A stretch of DNA of 64,000 nucleotides from Bacteroidota bacterium (GTDB lineage Bacteria; Bacteroidota; Bacteroidia; Flavobacteriales; Flavobacteriaceae), in the NCBI GenBank assembly GCA_024279425.1, contig JAJRRO010000028.1, positions 18,697 to 82,696 on the forward strand, read 5' to 3'. The translations under genes and the position numbers were made by a program. The number at the start of each line of letters is the position of its first letter. Position 1 is the stretch's first letter. Below are positions 27,072-37,862 of this stretch, in pieces. Below the pieces are notes generated by a model, which saw only the letters and a list, made by a program, of their open reading frames with translations, did not search any database and was not told the origin of the DNA.

Positions 27072-29378
27072 TTACTCGTCTCTTAACGATTCGACCGGGT
27101 TCGCTACAGCCGCCCTAAAGCTTTGCCAACTGACCGTAAGTAATGCGATTGCCAATGCAGCGAATCCTGCCAAGGCGAATATCCACCAGCTCATGGTTGT
27201 TTTATATGCAAAGCCTTCGAGCCATTTGCTCATGGCATACCATGCAATGGGTACAGCAATGATAAAGGCCAGACCGACCCACTTTACAAAATCCTTATTT
27301 AAAAGAGAGAGAATTTGTGTAATTGTTGCACCGTTTACTTTTCGGATGCTGATTTCCTTTCGTCGTTGCTGCATAAAGAAAATGGACATGGCCAATATTC
27401 CCATAAATGAGATGACAAAAGATAACAAGGTAAAGTACCCTATGATCTTACCTGTTTTTTCCTCTTTTATATACCATTCATTGATAGCATCATCTACAAA
27501 TACAACATCAAAGGGTGCATTCTCGATTAGTGGAGCGTAGGCCGATTTAATTTTTGAAATAGTCTCGAACGGATTCGATCCGCTTATTTTTAGAAAAATA
27601 TTGGATGTATAGGAATCCTTTTTCTGTTGGAAAAGTACAATTGGCCCTATACTCTGGCTCAGTTCATTAAAATTAAAATCGTTTACCACCCCCAAAATGG
27701 GAAACGCCGTATCATAAGGCATAAAAGCAGTTGGCTTAGATTCAAATTCCAAAATTTTTAGGGCAGTCTCGTTGATATAAACCCCATCTTTCGAATAGGC
27801 GTTATCGGTTGGTTTGATTTGTAGATTGAACACGTTAAAAAAGGAAGAATCAACAGCAAACTCTTGAAAACTGATTTCTTTACCCTTGAAGTCAAAGGAT
27901 AGGTTACTTCCACCGTCTAAGGGGCTGCCCCATGTTATTGAAACATCTTGAACCCCCGGAAGCTTTTGTAAAGCATTCTTAATCGTTTTTTTTTGTTCAT
28001 TGCTACCCAAATATTCAATGTGAACTAAATTGTCCTTACTAAAGCCTAAATCATGACTACGCAAAAAATTTGTTTGTTTCATGACTAGCCAACTACAGGC
28101 CAGTAGGGCAATTGTCACCGTGTATTGGAAAGTGATGAATACTTTGCTATATATTCCTTTGGATTTTGTTCTGAATGATCCCTTCACAACCTCCAAAGGC
28201 TTGAAACTGGTAATCTTAATAGCCGGCAATAGACCTGAGACTATACCGATTAAACAAAATACACCTATTAGAACCGGAACATTTAAGAAGGTAATGTTAT
28301 CGTCCAGGTTTAGTTCCGTATCCAATAAAGAATTAAACCCCGGCTCGGCTAACTTTGCCAAAAGAAGCGAGAGTACAATTGCGATAAAACAAATTAATAT
28401 TGACTCCTTTATAAATTGAGAAAAGAGACCCCTTTTTGTGCCTCCCAATAATTTTTTGATAGCCACCTCCCTTCCCCTAAGTGTTGATTGTGCCATAGTT
28501 AGGTTTACGTAATTGCTAACTGCCAGAATTAATATCAACAGAACTATAACGGATAGTACAGTTATAAAGCTTTTGCTATTATTTTTAGTACCATGCCCCT
28601 GTTTTTGGCTGAAATAGAGGTCCTCTAAGGGCGTAAACATAAAATTCTTACTATAGCCCTGCTCCTCAAAATGTTTTTTATAGGTTTCGTACACACCAGA
28701 TGCTTTTGAAGGTAAATCCGTATTAGGCTTAGCCAAATAATAAATACTTATGGCTCCGAAACCATAGGAGTTCAGGATGTCCCCAAAATCATAGACATCG
28801 TTGAATGCCTTGAAGTTGATAAATGCATCTGTTTTTTTAAAATGGGTATTTAGGGGGAAATCATCCATAATGCCAGTGACCATAAACTTGTGTTTCTTAT
28901 CTATTACAACTTCTTGACCCATAGCGCTATTGGTTCCAAAAAGCTTCGTGGCCAATGATCGGGATATGACAATCGAATTTGAGCTCAAAAGAACATCCGT
29001 TGAATCGCCTTCCACTAATGAGAAAGAAAAGATTTTAAAAAAAGAAGTGTCAACTCCAAGGAAATCGACCTTGAATTTTTGATCGCTAACGGTTGTGATG
29101 ATACCCGAATCGTCCAATACTCTTGTGAAATCTTCGATTTCCGGTGTACTGTTTTTAATATCTTCTGCTATGGGCGGAGAAAAATCGGTGTATTCGCCGT
29201 CTTCAATTCTGAAAATACGCTCCTTGTTGACATGAAAATCATCTACTTTCAGTTCGTTTTGGATATAAACTGTCAAAAGTATTATGAAGGTGAGCGATAT
29301 GGCAAAGCCAAATATTGTGACGGCAGTATAAAGTTTATATTTAACGAGGTATCTTAAAAATGTTTTTAGTTGGAACAT
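27072..29378 (-). CDS. FtsX-type ABC permease, copy 7 (RKVNGA subtype)
   Basis: 768 residues, the shortest intact copy. It begins MFQLKTFLRYLVKYKLYTAV, unlike the MFKNYLKIAWRN start of the upstream group. The first FtsX block has AIKKLLGG and the last has KEISIRKVNGA, with the terminal SWQSFRAAVANPVESLRDE. These features group it with copy 10 at the array's 3' end. Its second periplasmic domain is also shorter than in other copies. Confidence 0.88.
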   Translation of the reverse strand: MFQLKTFLRYLVKYKLYTAVTIFGFAISLTFIILLTVYIQNELKVDDFHVNKERIFRIEDGEYTDFSPPIAEDIKNSTPEIEDFTRVLDDSGIITTVSDQKFKVDFLGVDTSFFKIFSFSLVEGDSTDVLLSSNSIVISRSLATKLFGTNSAMGQEVVIDKKHKFMVTGIMDDFPLNTHFKKTDAFINFKAFNDVYDFGDILNSYGFGAISIYYLAKPNTDLPSKASGVYETYKKHFEEQGYSKNFMFTPLEDLYFSQKQGHGTKNNSKSFITVLSVIVLLILILAVSNYVNLTMAQSTLRGREVAIKKLLGGTKRGLFSQFIKESILICFIAIVLSLLLAKLAEPGFNSLLDTELNLDDNITFLNVPVLIGVFCLIGIVSGLLPAIKITSFKPLEVVKGSFRTKSKGIYSKVFITFQYTVTIALLACSWLVMKQTNFLRSHDLGFSKDNLVHIEYLGSNEQKKTIKNALQKLPGVQDVSITWGSPLDGGSNLSFDFKGKEISFQEFAVDSSFFNVFNLQIKPTDNAYSKDGVYINETALKILEFESKPTAFMPYDTAFPILGVVNDFNFNELSQSIGPIVLFQQKKDSYTSNIFLKISGSNPFETISKIKSAYAPLIENAPFDVVFVDDAINEWYIKEEKTGKIIGYFTLLSFVISFMGILAMSIFFMQQRRKEISIRKVNGATITQILSLLNKDFVKWVGLAFIIAVPIAWYAMSKWLEGFAYKTTMSWWIFALAGFAALAIALLTVSWQSFRAAVANPVESLRDE

Positions 29379-29399
29379 AGTTGTCTTTTCTTTAGCTAA

Positions 29400-31763
29400 T
29401 TATTCCGTCCGAAGACTTTTAGCGGGGTTAGTAGTTGCTGCTTTTAAGGTTTGATAACTGACCGTTAATAGTGCGATTATGAGCAAGATTACACCCGCCA
29501 CAACGAACATCCACCACTGGATATCAATATGAAAGGCAAAACTTTGTATCCAGTCATTCATTAGATACCATGATAAGGGTACGGCAATCAATAAGGCAAT
29601 GCCCACCAGTTTTACGAAGTCTTTTGAAAGCAATTGAAACAAACCGGCAATATTGGCTCCCAAAACTTTCCGCACCGCAATTTCCTTGATACGCTGATGT
29701 GCCGTGAACATTGCCAGGCCAAATAGGCCCAAACACGAAATAATGATGGCGAGAGCCGCAAAAATTCCTACCAACTGCTGAACCTTCTGTTCGTCCTTAT
29801 ACCCTTTCTCAATTGTTTCGTCCAAGAAATGATATTCCATTGGAAGTCCACTGAATTGCCTCTGTACTTTTTTCATATGGGCAATAGCGTCCATTGTCTT
29901 ACCGGGCACCGTTTTAAGATAAAATAGATAGGTATTTTTAGGCCTACATCTGATAATCATTGGCGTAATCGGATTGTGTAATGAAGTAAAATGGAAATTA
30001 TTTACTATGCCCACAATCTTACCTCCTTCTTCTTCTCCCCAAAAACTTAACGACTTTCCAATCGGATCTTTCATTCCCATGGCCTTGACGGCTTCTTCGT
30101 TGACCATATAATTCAACGTATCAGTAGCGAAATTTGGAGAAAAGTTTCTTCCATCTTTTATGGAAATATCGAGCATATCCAAAAGTTCAAAATCCACATC
30201 GAGGATGGAAAACCAGTTTTGACCATTATCGGGACTCATGCCTTCCCAAATGGGATCTGAAGTGGTGCCACCCATATCGATAAAATTACTGCTCGCGGAA
30301 CTCACTTGCTTAATACCCGAAAAATTGGCCAATTCGGTTTTCATGGTCTGCGAATGAAGGTAAGTCTCTTGATCCATTGGTAAATAGACAATATTTTCCT
30401 TGTCAAGCCCCAGATTCTTATTCTGTATGTACCGAAGTTGGAAGTAAACCACCAAAGTGCCCGTAATCATTATCATGCACAGAAAGAACTGAAAGACGAC
30501 CAACCCTTTTCGCAATTTAGTCTCGTTTTTGTTGACCTGCAATTTCTCCTTAAGGGCGTTGATGCTTTTAAAGGAGGATAAGGAAAATGCCGGATAGACA
30601 CCAGAGAGCAAAACAGTACCCAACGCTATAATGAAAAGGATACCATAAAAATGGCTATTCAAAAAGTCGATGGAAAGTTCCTTTTCGGTAATGGTGTTGA
30701 ACAAAGGTATCGAAATGATGGCCAACGAGACAGCGAACAATACCGATATACAAACAAGTACTACGGATTCCATAAAAAACTGACCCAATAGTGACCCCTT
30801 GCTAGCGCCTAATATTTTTTTTATTCCCACTTCTTTGGATCGTTTTATCGCCCAAGCAGTTGTCAGGTTAATAAAATTGGAGCAGGCAATCAACAAGGTA
30901 AATAGGGCAATAATCCCAAATAGAATGACATAATCGATTCTACCACCTACAGCCTTCCCATTCTCGAATTTGGAATAGAGGTAACGATCCTTCAATGGCT
31001 GCAAGAGCAAGGTTCTCCATTTGTCATCTCCCATTTTTTCCGGGATGTGCTGTACTTTTTGGACTAAAAGGTCTAAGTCTGCATTTTCAGCTATTAGAAT
31101 ATAGGTTTGCACCCACGTATTGCCCCAGCTTTTATTGTTCATTGGAAGGAAATTATCCAACGGTACCACAGCATCGAACTGAATTGTGGATTGTGGTGGA
31201 ATTTTCTCAAAAATGCCTGTTATCTGATAGGGTTCGGATATTTCATCCAATGTCAAGTTCACGGTTTGTCCCAAGACATTTCCTTCAGGAAAATAAATGG
31301 CGGCCAGATCTACAGAGAGAACAATACTCTTAAGGTCTTTGAGACAATCACCTGTTTGACCTTCTTTCAGCGGGTAGGAAAATAAATTGAAAAACTCGCT
31401 GTCGGAACCCCTGACTTGAATTTGTGTCAATTTTTCGCCCAATTTGAGGTTAGATTCGCGCGAACCCGTAATTCTTACTGCGGTTTCTATTTCTGGTATT
31501 TGTGCTGATAAAACTTCTGCAACAGGATATCCCGTCCCATCCCAAGTATTGTCGGCATCTTCAATAGAGCTTACACGTGTCAACACTTGACTTATACGGT
31601 CACTGTTCACATGGAAGTTATCCTTATCGAATTCATCAAAAATCCATAGCGAAATAAAAAGTGTACACCAAATACCCAATGAAAGTCCTATGATATTTAT
31701 CAATGCGAAGCCCTTTCTCTTTTGTAGACTTCTTAACGCCGTTTTGAAATGGTTTCTTAACAT
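29400..31763 (-). CDS. FtsX-type ABC permease, copy 6
   Basis: 787 residues from the ATG at 31763. An in-frame GTG at 31784 would overlap the preceding gene and adds seven residues before the conserved start (MLRNHFKTALRSLQKRKGFA), so it is rejected. Both FtsX blocks carry the usual xExxxRKxLGA motif (KEVGIKKILGA, KEIAVRKVLGA). The gene lies 17 nt after its upstream neighbour. The N-terminus differs from both the MFKNYLK and MLKHNLK groups. Confidence 0.88.
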   Translation of the reverse strand: MLRNHFKTALRSLQKRKGFALINIIGLSLGIWCTLFISLWIFDEFDKDNFHVNSDRISQVLTRVSSIEDADNTWDGTGYPVAEVLSAQIPEIETAVRITGSRESNLKLGEKLTQIQVRGSDSEFFNLFSYPLKEGQTGDCLKDLKSIVLSVDLAAIYFPEGNVLGQTVNLTLDEISEPYQITGIFEKIPPQSTIQFDAVVPLDNFLPMNNKSWGNTWVQTYILIAENADLDLLVQKVQHIPEKMGDDKWRTLLLQPLKDRYLYSKFENGKAVGGRIDYVILFGIIALFTLLIACSNFINLTTAWAIKRSKEVGIKKILGASKGSLLGQFFMESVVLVCISVLFAVSLAIISIPLFNTITEKELSIDFLNSHFYGILFIIALGTVLLSGVYPAFSLSSFKSINALKEKLQVNKNETKLRKGLVVFQFFLCMIMITGTLVVYFQLRYIQNKNLGLDKENIVYLPMDQETYLHSQTMKTELANFSGIKQVSSASSNFIDMGGTTSDPIWEGMSPDNGQNWFSILDVDFELLDMLDISIKDGRNFSPNFATDTLNYMVNEEAVKAMGMKDPIGKSLSFWGEEEGGKIVGIVNNFHFTSLHNPITPMIIRCRPKNTYLFYLKTVPGKTMDAIAHMKKVQRQFSGLPMEYHFLDETIEKGYKDEQKVQQLVGIFAALAIIISCLGLFGLAMFTAHQRIKEIAVRKVLGANIAGLFQLLSKDFVKLVGIALLIAVPLSWYLMNDWIQSFAFHIDIQWWMFVVAGVILLIIALLTVSYQTLKAATTNPAKSLRTE

Positions 31764-31780
31764 AGTTTTCGTTTTATGAA

Positions 31781-34228
31781 TCACTCAGTACGCAAACTTT
31801 TTACCGGGTTCCTATTCGCAGCTGCAATTGTTCTAATACTCATAATAATCAAAGCAATCAACAGCATGGCGATTCCACTCAACAAGAAGATCCACCAACT
31901 GAGTTCTGTTTTATAGGCAAAATCCTGCAGCCAATTGTTCAGGCCCCAGTACGCTATTGGTGCGGCTATCGCAAAGGCAATGCCCACTAGGAGCAAAAAT
32001 TCCTTACAGAGCAACAGGTTCAACTGCGCCAATGATGCTCCCAACACTTTTCGAATTCCGATTTCCTTGGTACGGCGTTCAGTTGTGTGGATGACGAGGC
32101 CCAACAAACCAAGACAGCTTATTAAAATAGCAAGGCCCGTAGCCCAGTTAAATAAAACAGAGGTTTTGCGCTCTTGTTCATAAAATTGCTTGATTGTTTC
32201 ATCCATGAATTTGGGCTCAAAATCGTAGGCCGGATATACGTTCTTCCAAGCTGCTTCTATTTTTGAAATGTTTTGTGTCCAATCGCCATTAGTATCTGCA
32301 TCAAATGAAAGATGCAATGTATTAAATTGTGCGTAGTCGTCCCGGTTCCAATCGCCCACTAGTGCCATAGGTTTGATACCCGTTCGTAGCGATCGTTGGT
32401 AAAAATCTTCCATCACCCCAACAATGGGATAGGCATCCTTACCTTCACCCAATAGTCTGCCTACTGCCTCTTGCGGTGCCTTGAATCCCAGCTGTATAAG
32501 AAAGGTTTTGTTGATGACATATTCGCGAATAGTATCGTTGAGCGGCATACGTCCAGCCAATAATTTCAAGTTGTAAAGATTCAGATATTCTGAATCGCCA
32601 TAGAGCAATTGTAGATTGGTATTTATTTCCTTTTCCCCGTCGCGATAGGTTACCCCCATGGAATGTGAACTTCTTGAAGCCGGTGGATTGCCCCCTAGTG
32701 TGGCTTCAGCTATTTGGGGGATTTCCCTTATTTCATCGATAAACCGAATTCTTTTATCCATGGATTGTTCTTGATACGGCGTTCTGACGTAGGCAACGGC
32801 ATTCGTCTTGAAACCCATTTTCTCGGTCATCAAAAAATGGATCTGTTTTCCCACGAGCAAGGTGGCAATGATAAAGATCTGTGCGATGACAAATTGAAAA
32901 ACAGTCAGGTATTTTCGTAAAGCACTTTTATCGTTGCCAGGTAAAATCTGATTTTTTAGTACCGATACGGGCTTAAAATGGGAAAGTACCATTGCGGGGT
33001 AAAAGCCTGAAAGTAGTGTTATCAAAATCAGCAAAACTACCGTAGCAAAAATCAAAACAGGATTCTTAAACAGTCCGAAACTGGCACCTTGGGGCATGAA
33101 ATCAGCAAATAATCGCAATAGCCAAGACGAAAAGAACCACGAAACGGCGGCGGCGGTCAAGGTCAAGAGCAAAGTCTCGCCCAAAAATTGAAAAATCAAC
33201 TGTTTTCTTGAACTTCCCAGGGTTTTTCGTATACCGATTTCCTTGGCACGTTGGGTCGCCTGGGCCGTATTCAAATTGATAAAATTGACACAGCCCAAAA
33301 GCAATAGGAACAAAGCGACGAAGGCCAAACTTAAAAGCACCGATTTATTGGCTTGATCCCTGCTATAATCGTAAGTACCGAAATTTGGGTTAAAATGCAA
33401 GTCAGCTAAAGGTTGTAGAAAAAAATCCTGTTCTTGTCCGAATGACTTTGTTTCGTCATCTTGATACTCTTTTGCCAATGCCGTTAACTGTTCTTGAATG
33501 GATGCTGCATCCGTTTTTTTATCGAGCTTGATAAATAATTGTGATCCCCCGTTGGTATTGTCCCAATCGACACCACCGTACATCTCCTTCAGACCTGTTT
33601 TACCGATGGTTTCGAAAGAAATGAATTCCTCAAAAATAAGGTCACTGCGATTCTTGAAATTTTCCACAATGCCCGAAACATTGGCGGTTATTGAATCATC
33701 ATAAACCAAAATCTTACCAATTATTTCCTCAGGAGATAAATCGGGAAAATATTTTTCAGCCCGATTTTCGGTCAAGATTACTTCATTGGGACGAGACAAT
33801 ACCTTCTCGCTATTTCCGGCAAGCCATCGGTATTTGAACAACTCAAAATAGTTCTCATCGGTATAGATTACGTCATCAGGCCGTTTGAACACTTTGTCAG
33901 TTACACGGTTCTCTATCTTAAACAAATATGCCTCGTAAAACGGACTTACAATCTCTAGACCTGGAGCTTCTTGTTTTAAGGTTTCCGCCAACGGTACCGC
34001 AACCCCAGAGTTGTAGAACCTTCCTTGGGCATTGGAAAATTCCGATGTGACTCTATAGATCCGATCTCCATCTTTATGGAATTTATCAAAGGTCAGATCA
34101 AAATAGATCATTGCCCCGATTACAAAAGCAGAGCTCAATCCTATTGACAAGCCAATAATATTAATCATGGAAAATGCCTTGTTTTTCCAGATGTTTCTGA
34201 ATGCTATTTTTAGATAGTTTTTGAACAT
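31781..34228 (-). CDS. FtsX-type ABC permease, copy 5
   Basis: 815 residues, the longest copy. It begins MFKNYLKIAFRNIWKNK, has KEIGIRKTLGS in the first FtsX block and KEIGIRKVLGA in the last, and ends NPVKSLRTE. The conserved domain start reads DLTFDKFHKDGDRI. Gaps are 57 nt upstream and 17 nt downstream. Confidence 0.9.
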   Translation of the reverse strand: MFKNYLKIAFRNIWKNKAFSMINIIGLSIGLSSAFVIGAMIYFDLTFDKFHKDGDRIYRVTSEFSNAQGRFYNSGVAVPLAETLKQEAPGLEIVSPFYEAYLFKIENRVTDKVFKRPDDVIYTDENYFELFKYRWLAGNSEKVLSRPNEVILTENRAEKYFPDLSPEEIIGKILVYDDSITANVSGIVENFKNRSDLIFEEFISFETIGKTGLKEMYGGVDWDNTNGGSQLFIKLDKKTDAASIQEQLTALAKEYQDDETKSFGQEQDFFLQPLADLHFNPNFGTYDYSRDQANKSVLLSLAFVALFLLLLGCVNFINLNTAQATQRAKEIGIRKTLGSSRKQLIFQFLGETLLLTLTAAAVSWFFSSWLLRLFADFMPQGASFGLFKNPVLIFATVVLLILITLLSGFYPAMVLSHFKPVSVLKNQILPGNDKSALRKYLTVFQFVIAQIFIIATLLVGKQIHFLMTEKMGFKTNAVAYVRTPYQEQSMDKRIRFIDEIREIPQIAEATLGGNPPASRSSHSMGVTYRDGEKEINTNLQLLYGDSEYLNLYNLKLLAGRMPLNDTIREYVINKTFLIQLGFKAPQEAVGRLLGEGKDAYPIVGVMEDFYQRSLRTGIKPMALVGDWNRDDYAQFNTLHLSFDADTNGDWTQNISKIEAAWKNVYPAYDFEPKFMDETIKQFYEQERKTSVLFNWATGLAILISCLGLLGLVIHTTERRTKEIGIRKVLGASLAQLNLLLCKEFLLLVGIAFAIAAPIAYWGLNNWLQDFAYKTELSWWIFLLSGIAMLLIALIIMSIRTIAAANRNPVKSLRTE

Positions 34229-34285
34229 GAGTTCTTGTTTTTATACTTTTTCAGCTCTCCTCATTATTATAAGTGAGGTACTTTT

Positions 34286-36700
34286 TTATTCATCCCTTAA
34301 TGCCTGTACGGGGTTCATAGTCGCTGCCCTAAAACTCTTCCAACCGATAGTTGCAAAAGCGATACATATTGTAATTACCCCTGCCAAGGCGAACAGCCAC
34401 CATTGCAGCTCCGTGCGGTAGGCAAAACCTTCAAGCCATTTGTCCATAAGATAATATCCCAGGGGAAAGGCAATAAAAAAGGCGATGCATACCAATTTTA
34501 AAAAATCTTTGGAAAGCATGGTTATAATTTCAGGTACGCTGGAGCCCAACACTTTTCGGATACCTATTTCCTTAAACCGCTGTTCTGCCGTAAAGGTGAC
34601 CAGCCCAAAAAGACCGAGACAGGCTACTAAAATGGTCAGTAGGGCAAAAACATTCAACACTGTTCCCATTTTCCGTTCGGCCATATAGGTTTGTCTATAT
34701 GATTCGTCCAGCAGGGCATAGCTAAAGGTTTCATCAGTATTAAAGCTGTTCCACAACCCTCGGGCGTCCGCAATCAGACCTGCCATATCTCCCGTTTTTG
34801 CCCGGACTATGAGTCCGCCGTAGGAACCGTACACCATGATCAAAGGTTCTATGGCGCGGTGAAGCGATTCATGGTGGAAATCTTTGATTACCCCGATTAC
34901 CGTCAGTTTTTGGTTTTCAGGATCGGCCGCCCGTTCAAAGGTCTTGCCGATGGGGTTGTCGCCTAATCCAAATGCTTTTGCGGCACTTTGATTGATAATG
35001 GTCTTTCCGTCTTCTGAACCGAATTCATCGGAGAAATTGCGGCCTTCAATTAGTTGCATGCCCATAACCGGAAGATAGTTTTCGTCTACGTTGTAGAGCG
35101 AGCTCCTTCGTTTGAACTTTCCATCCTTGTAAATTCCGAACACACTACGGTCCGACGGTCCGGCCGGCACGAAGGGAGACTGCGTAACTCCTGCCACTTT
35201 TGGATTTTTCAGAAGTTCGTTTTTAAGGGTTTCATTGTTGTTCCCTAAAAGATGGGACCACCTCAGAACAAGAATCTGGTCTTTGTCATAGCCTAAATTC
35301 TTGTTCTGTATATAATCCATCTGTTGATTCACCACTAGAACTGCCAATATCAATCCGGCAGAAATCACGAATTGAAAAACTACCAATCCGCTGCGGACAC
35401 CCTTACTTTTGCCAAAGCCCAGAAACTTACTTTTTAAGGCTGATATTGGCTTAAAGGATGAGAGGAAGAATGCCGGATATCCCCCAGCCAAAAGACTCAC
35501 AAAGAGGGTGCCAAGAAAAAGTATCGCAAGTACAGAAGGTTTGAGCAACTCCTCTGCCTGTAGCTCCTTTCCTGACAGGCCATTGAAAAATGGCAGGGTA
35601 ATGGCCAGTAATATCGAGGCGATCAACATTGCAATCAAAGTTGCTATGGCCGATTCCATTAAGAACTGCTTGATCAGTTGGTTCCTGTTCGAGCCTAAAA
35701 CCTTTCGGATGCCTACCTCTTTTGCCCGTTTGGCCGCGGCCGCTGTGGAGAGGTTCATAAAGTTGATACAGGCGATGAGCAACATAAAAAGAGCTACGGC
35801 ACTAAAAATGTAGACATACTTGACGTCACCGCCTTCCTCCATGGTGGAAGCCTTCGAAAACTCGGGATTCAGGTGGATGTCCGTTAACGGCTGCAAATAA
35901 AGCCCCAATTCGTTTTCTAGATTGAATTCATTGTAGGTTACCCCAAGTTCTTCCTGTAGCTGTGGCCCCATGTTTTGTTTCAGTACTTGGGGTAGTTTGG
36001 CTTCCAGTTGCTTGTAATCATAACCTTCACGCAAGACCAAATAGGTATAAAAATCGGAATTCATCCATGTGCCGCTTTTGGCGAGTTCATGACCTTCCAT
36101 CGAAACAAACGCCTTGAAATGAAAATGGGAATTTGTTGGCACCTCATCGATAACGGCAGTAACCGTGTAGGGTTGTTGCTCCTCGTTAAGTTGCAATTGT
36201 TTTCCAATAGCAGCTACCGCACTGCCGAAGTAACGCTCCGCTTCCTTTTTGGTCAGGACAATGGTAAAAGGTTTTTTCAAGGGATTGACCATATCCCCTT
36301 CGATAATCGGGAGGGTAAATACCGCAAAAAAGTTAGGGTCTGCCCAGGCGTATTTGCTGTTCTTGAAAGTGGTATTACTGTAGTCCACCAACGGTTCACC
36401 CATTCTTCTGAGCCGTGTAGCATCCTCTACTTCGGGGAATTCGCGTTTTAGCGTTTCCGCTACAGGAGGCATAACAACGGCCTCCCTAACATCTTCCCCT
36501 TCGATTTTTGCCTTGAACACTACCCGGACAATTTCATCCGTCTTTTCGTTAAACCGGTCATAGCTTAGTTCATCGACCACAAAAAGCATAATGATCAAAC
36601 AGGAGGCGATACCCAAGGCAAGACCTGTAATATTCAAGGAAAACATGCCCCTGTTTTTTAGAATGTTTCGCCACGCGATTTTTATATAGTTTTTGAACAT
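34286..36700 (-). CDS. FtsX-type ABC permease, copy 4
   Basis: 804 residues. It begins MFKNYIKIAWRNILKNRG and ends NPVQALRDE. Both FtsX motifs read KE(V/I)GIRKVLGS. It starts 6 nt after the DUF2911 gene stop, the tightest junction in this part, so translation of the two may be coupled. Confidence 0.9.
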   Translation of the reverse strand: MFKNYIKIAWRNILKNRGMFSLNITGLALGIASCLIIMLFVVDELSYDRFNEKTDEIVRVVFKAKIEGEDVREAVVMPPVAETLKREFPEVEDATRLRRMGEPLVDYSNTTFKNSKYAWADPNFFAVFTLPIIEGDMVNPLKKPFTIVLTKKEAERYFGSAVAAIGKQLQLNEEQQPYTVTAVIDEVPTNSHFHFKAFVSMEGHELAKSGTWMNSDFYTYLVLREGYDYKQLEAKLPQVLKQNMGPQLQEELGVTYNEFNLENELGLYLQPLTDIHLNPEFSKASTMEEGGDVKYVYIFSAVALFMLLIACINFMNLSTAAAAKRAKEVGIRKVLGSNRNQLIKQFLMESAIATLIAMLIASILLAITLPFFNGLSGKELQAEELLKPSVLAILFLGTLFVSLLAGGYPAFFLSSFKPISALKSKFLGFGKSKGVRSGLVVFQFVISAGLILAVLVVNQQMDYIQNKNLGYDKDQILVLRWSHLLGNNNETLKNELLKNPKVAGVTQSPFVPAGPSDRSVFGIYKDGKFKRRSSLYNVDENYLPVMGMQLIEGRNFSDEFGSEDGKTIINQSAAKAFGLGDNPIGKTFERAADPENQKLTVIGVIKDFHHESLHRAIEPLIMVYGSYGGLIVRAKTGDMAGLIADARGLWNSFNTDETFSYALLDESYRQTYMAERKMGTVLNVFALLTILVACLGLFGLVTFTAEQRFKEIGIRKVLGSSVPEIITMLSKDFLKLVCIAFFIAFPLGYYLMDKWLEGFAYRTELQWWLFALAGVITICIAFATIGWKSFRAATMNPVQALRDE

Positions 36701-36706
36701 GATGAT

Positions 36707-37819
36707 TTATTTAAAAATGTCCTTGCCCGCTTTAATATCAGTGATTAAGCGATCGATATAGGACAGGTACATTTGGTCCGTTGTCTTTTTCTTTGCGGAA
36801 TCGCAATATTTCAATGCCTTTTTCTTATCTCCTAAATAATAATAACCGCTTACCATGCCCAAGTGGGATTCAACATCATCGGGGTATTTATCATAGTTGG
36901 TTTTAAAAATTTCAAAAGCCTCTTGATGACGTTCCGTATTGTTTAGACCGATACCATACGTAGCCAAATCTTGTGAAGTGCCCAAGGGCAATGCTTTTTG
37001 CATGATGGAGTCCGCTTCGGTTTTTCTTTTTAATTTTTCAAGCAATCCCGCATAAGTAGATAGGGTCTTAAAATTGGATTCACCGAAATAGGTATTGATC
37101 GAGCGGTCTGCCCAAGTCAAACCTTCTTCCAAATTGATGTTGTTGACCAAGCAATAATTTGCCGCCATTTGAAGGTTCTGCCAATATCGGTAAAATAGGC
37201 CTGAGTTGACCTCTTTTCTAAACGACTCGATTTGAATCTGATGAATATCGACCGAAACCTTGAATGGCACTTTTAGCTTTTCCCATTTCATAGAAACAAC
37301 GGCACTGTTTTCAGTCTGATCGTTGAATTCGTATTTGAGTCGTTCTATGTTTTCTTCCAATTTCAATACCGGAACATCCACCCGCAGGGCATCGTCTTTT
37401 TCATCATAATAAAAACTGCCCCATGCCGTATTGAATTTTGAAAATACCAAAGTCGCCTTTTCAGGCCCGATAGAGATAAAGAACCCATATTTGCCTTTGG
37501 CTAAGGGCTTATCTTCGATATAAACATCAGTACTGAATTCAATTGTCGTATTTTCATTTGCCCCGGCACGCCATGGAGCAGCCTTGCTGGTGCCGTAGCC
37601 CAAATCGGCAAAACCGTAATGTACAAGTTTGCCCCAAATTTGACCTTCCCGACCATTTACGCCGGGTCTTGAGTATTCGATTTTTACCTCTGAAATTCCT
37701 ATATATTCTGAAACCGAGGCTTTTTTATTACCATCTGGTGGCAACGTGATTTGTGCGTTTAATCCTATTGCGCAAATGGCAAAAAGGAATGTAGCAATCA
37801 GATTGTTTTTCATTTTCAT
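36707..37819 (-). CDS. DUF2911 protein with C-terminal TPR-like repeats
   Basis: 370 residues with a signal peptide (cleavage near 22). Residues about 25-195 match DUF2911: the NKKASVSEYIGISEVKIEYS opening, RPGVNGRE, PWRAGANENTTI and LAKGKYGFFI. Residues 200-365 are helical with TPR-like spacing (QEAFEIFKTNYDKYPDDV, SHLGMVSGYYYLGDKKKAL). It is exported and sits inside the permease directon, 43 nt after copy 3 and 6 nt before copy 4. The function of DUF2911 is unknown; an adaptor or regulatory role in the periplasm is a guess from context. Confidence 0.85.
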   Translation of the reverse strand: MKMKNNLIATFLFAICAIGLNAQITLPPDGNKKASVSEYIGISEVKIEYSRPGVNGREGQIWGKLVHYGFADLGYGTSKAAPWRAGANENTTIEFSTDVYIEDKPLAKGKYGFFISIGPEKATLVFSKFNTAWGSFYYDEKDDALRVDVPVLKLEENIERLKYEFNDQTENSAVVSMKWEKLKVPFKVSVDIHQIQIESFRKEVNSGLFYRYWQNLQMAANYCLVNNINLEEGLTWADRSINTYFGESNFKTLSTYAGLLEKLKRKTEADSIMQKALPLGTSQDLATYGIGLNNTERHQEAFEIFKTNYDKYPDDVESHLGMVSGYYYLGDKKKALKYCDSAKKKTTDQMYLSYIDRLITDIKAGKDIFK

Positions 37820-37862
37820 CGTATTTAGTATTGTTAGTACCTTATATGTTATTATGCCATTT

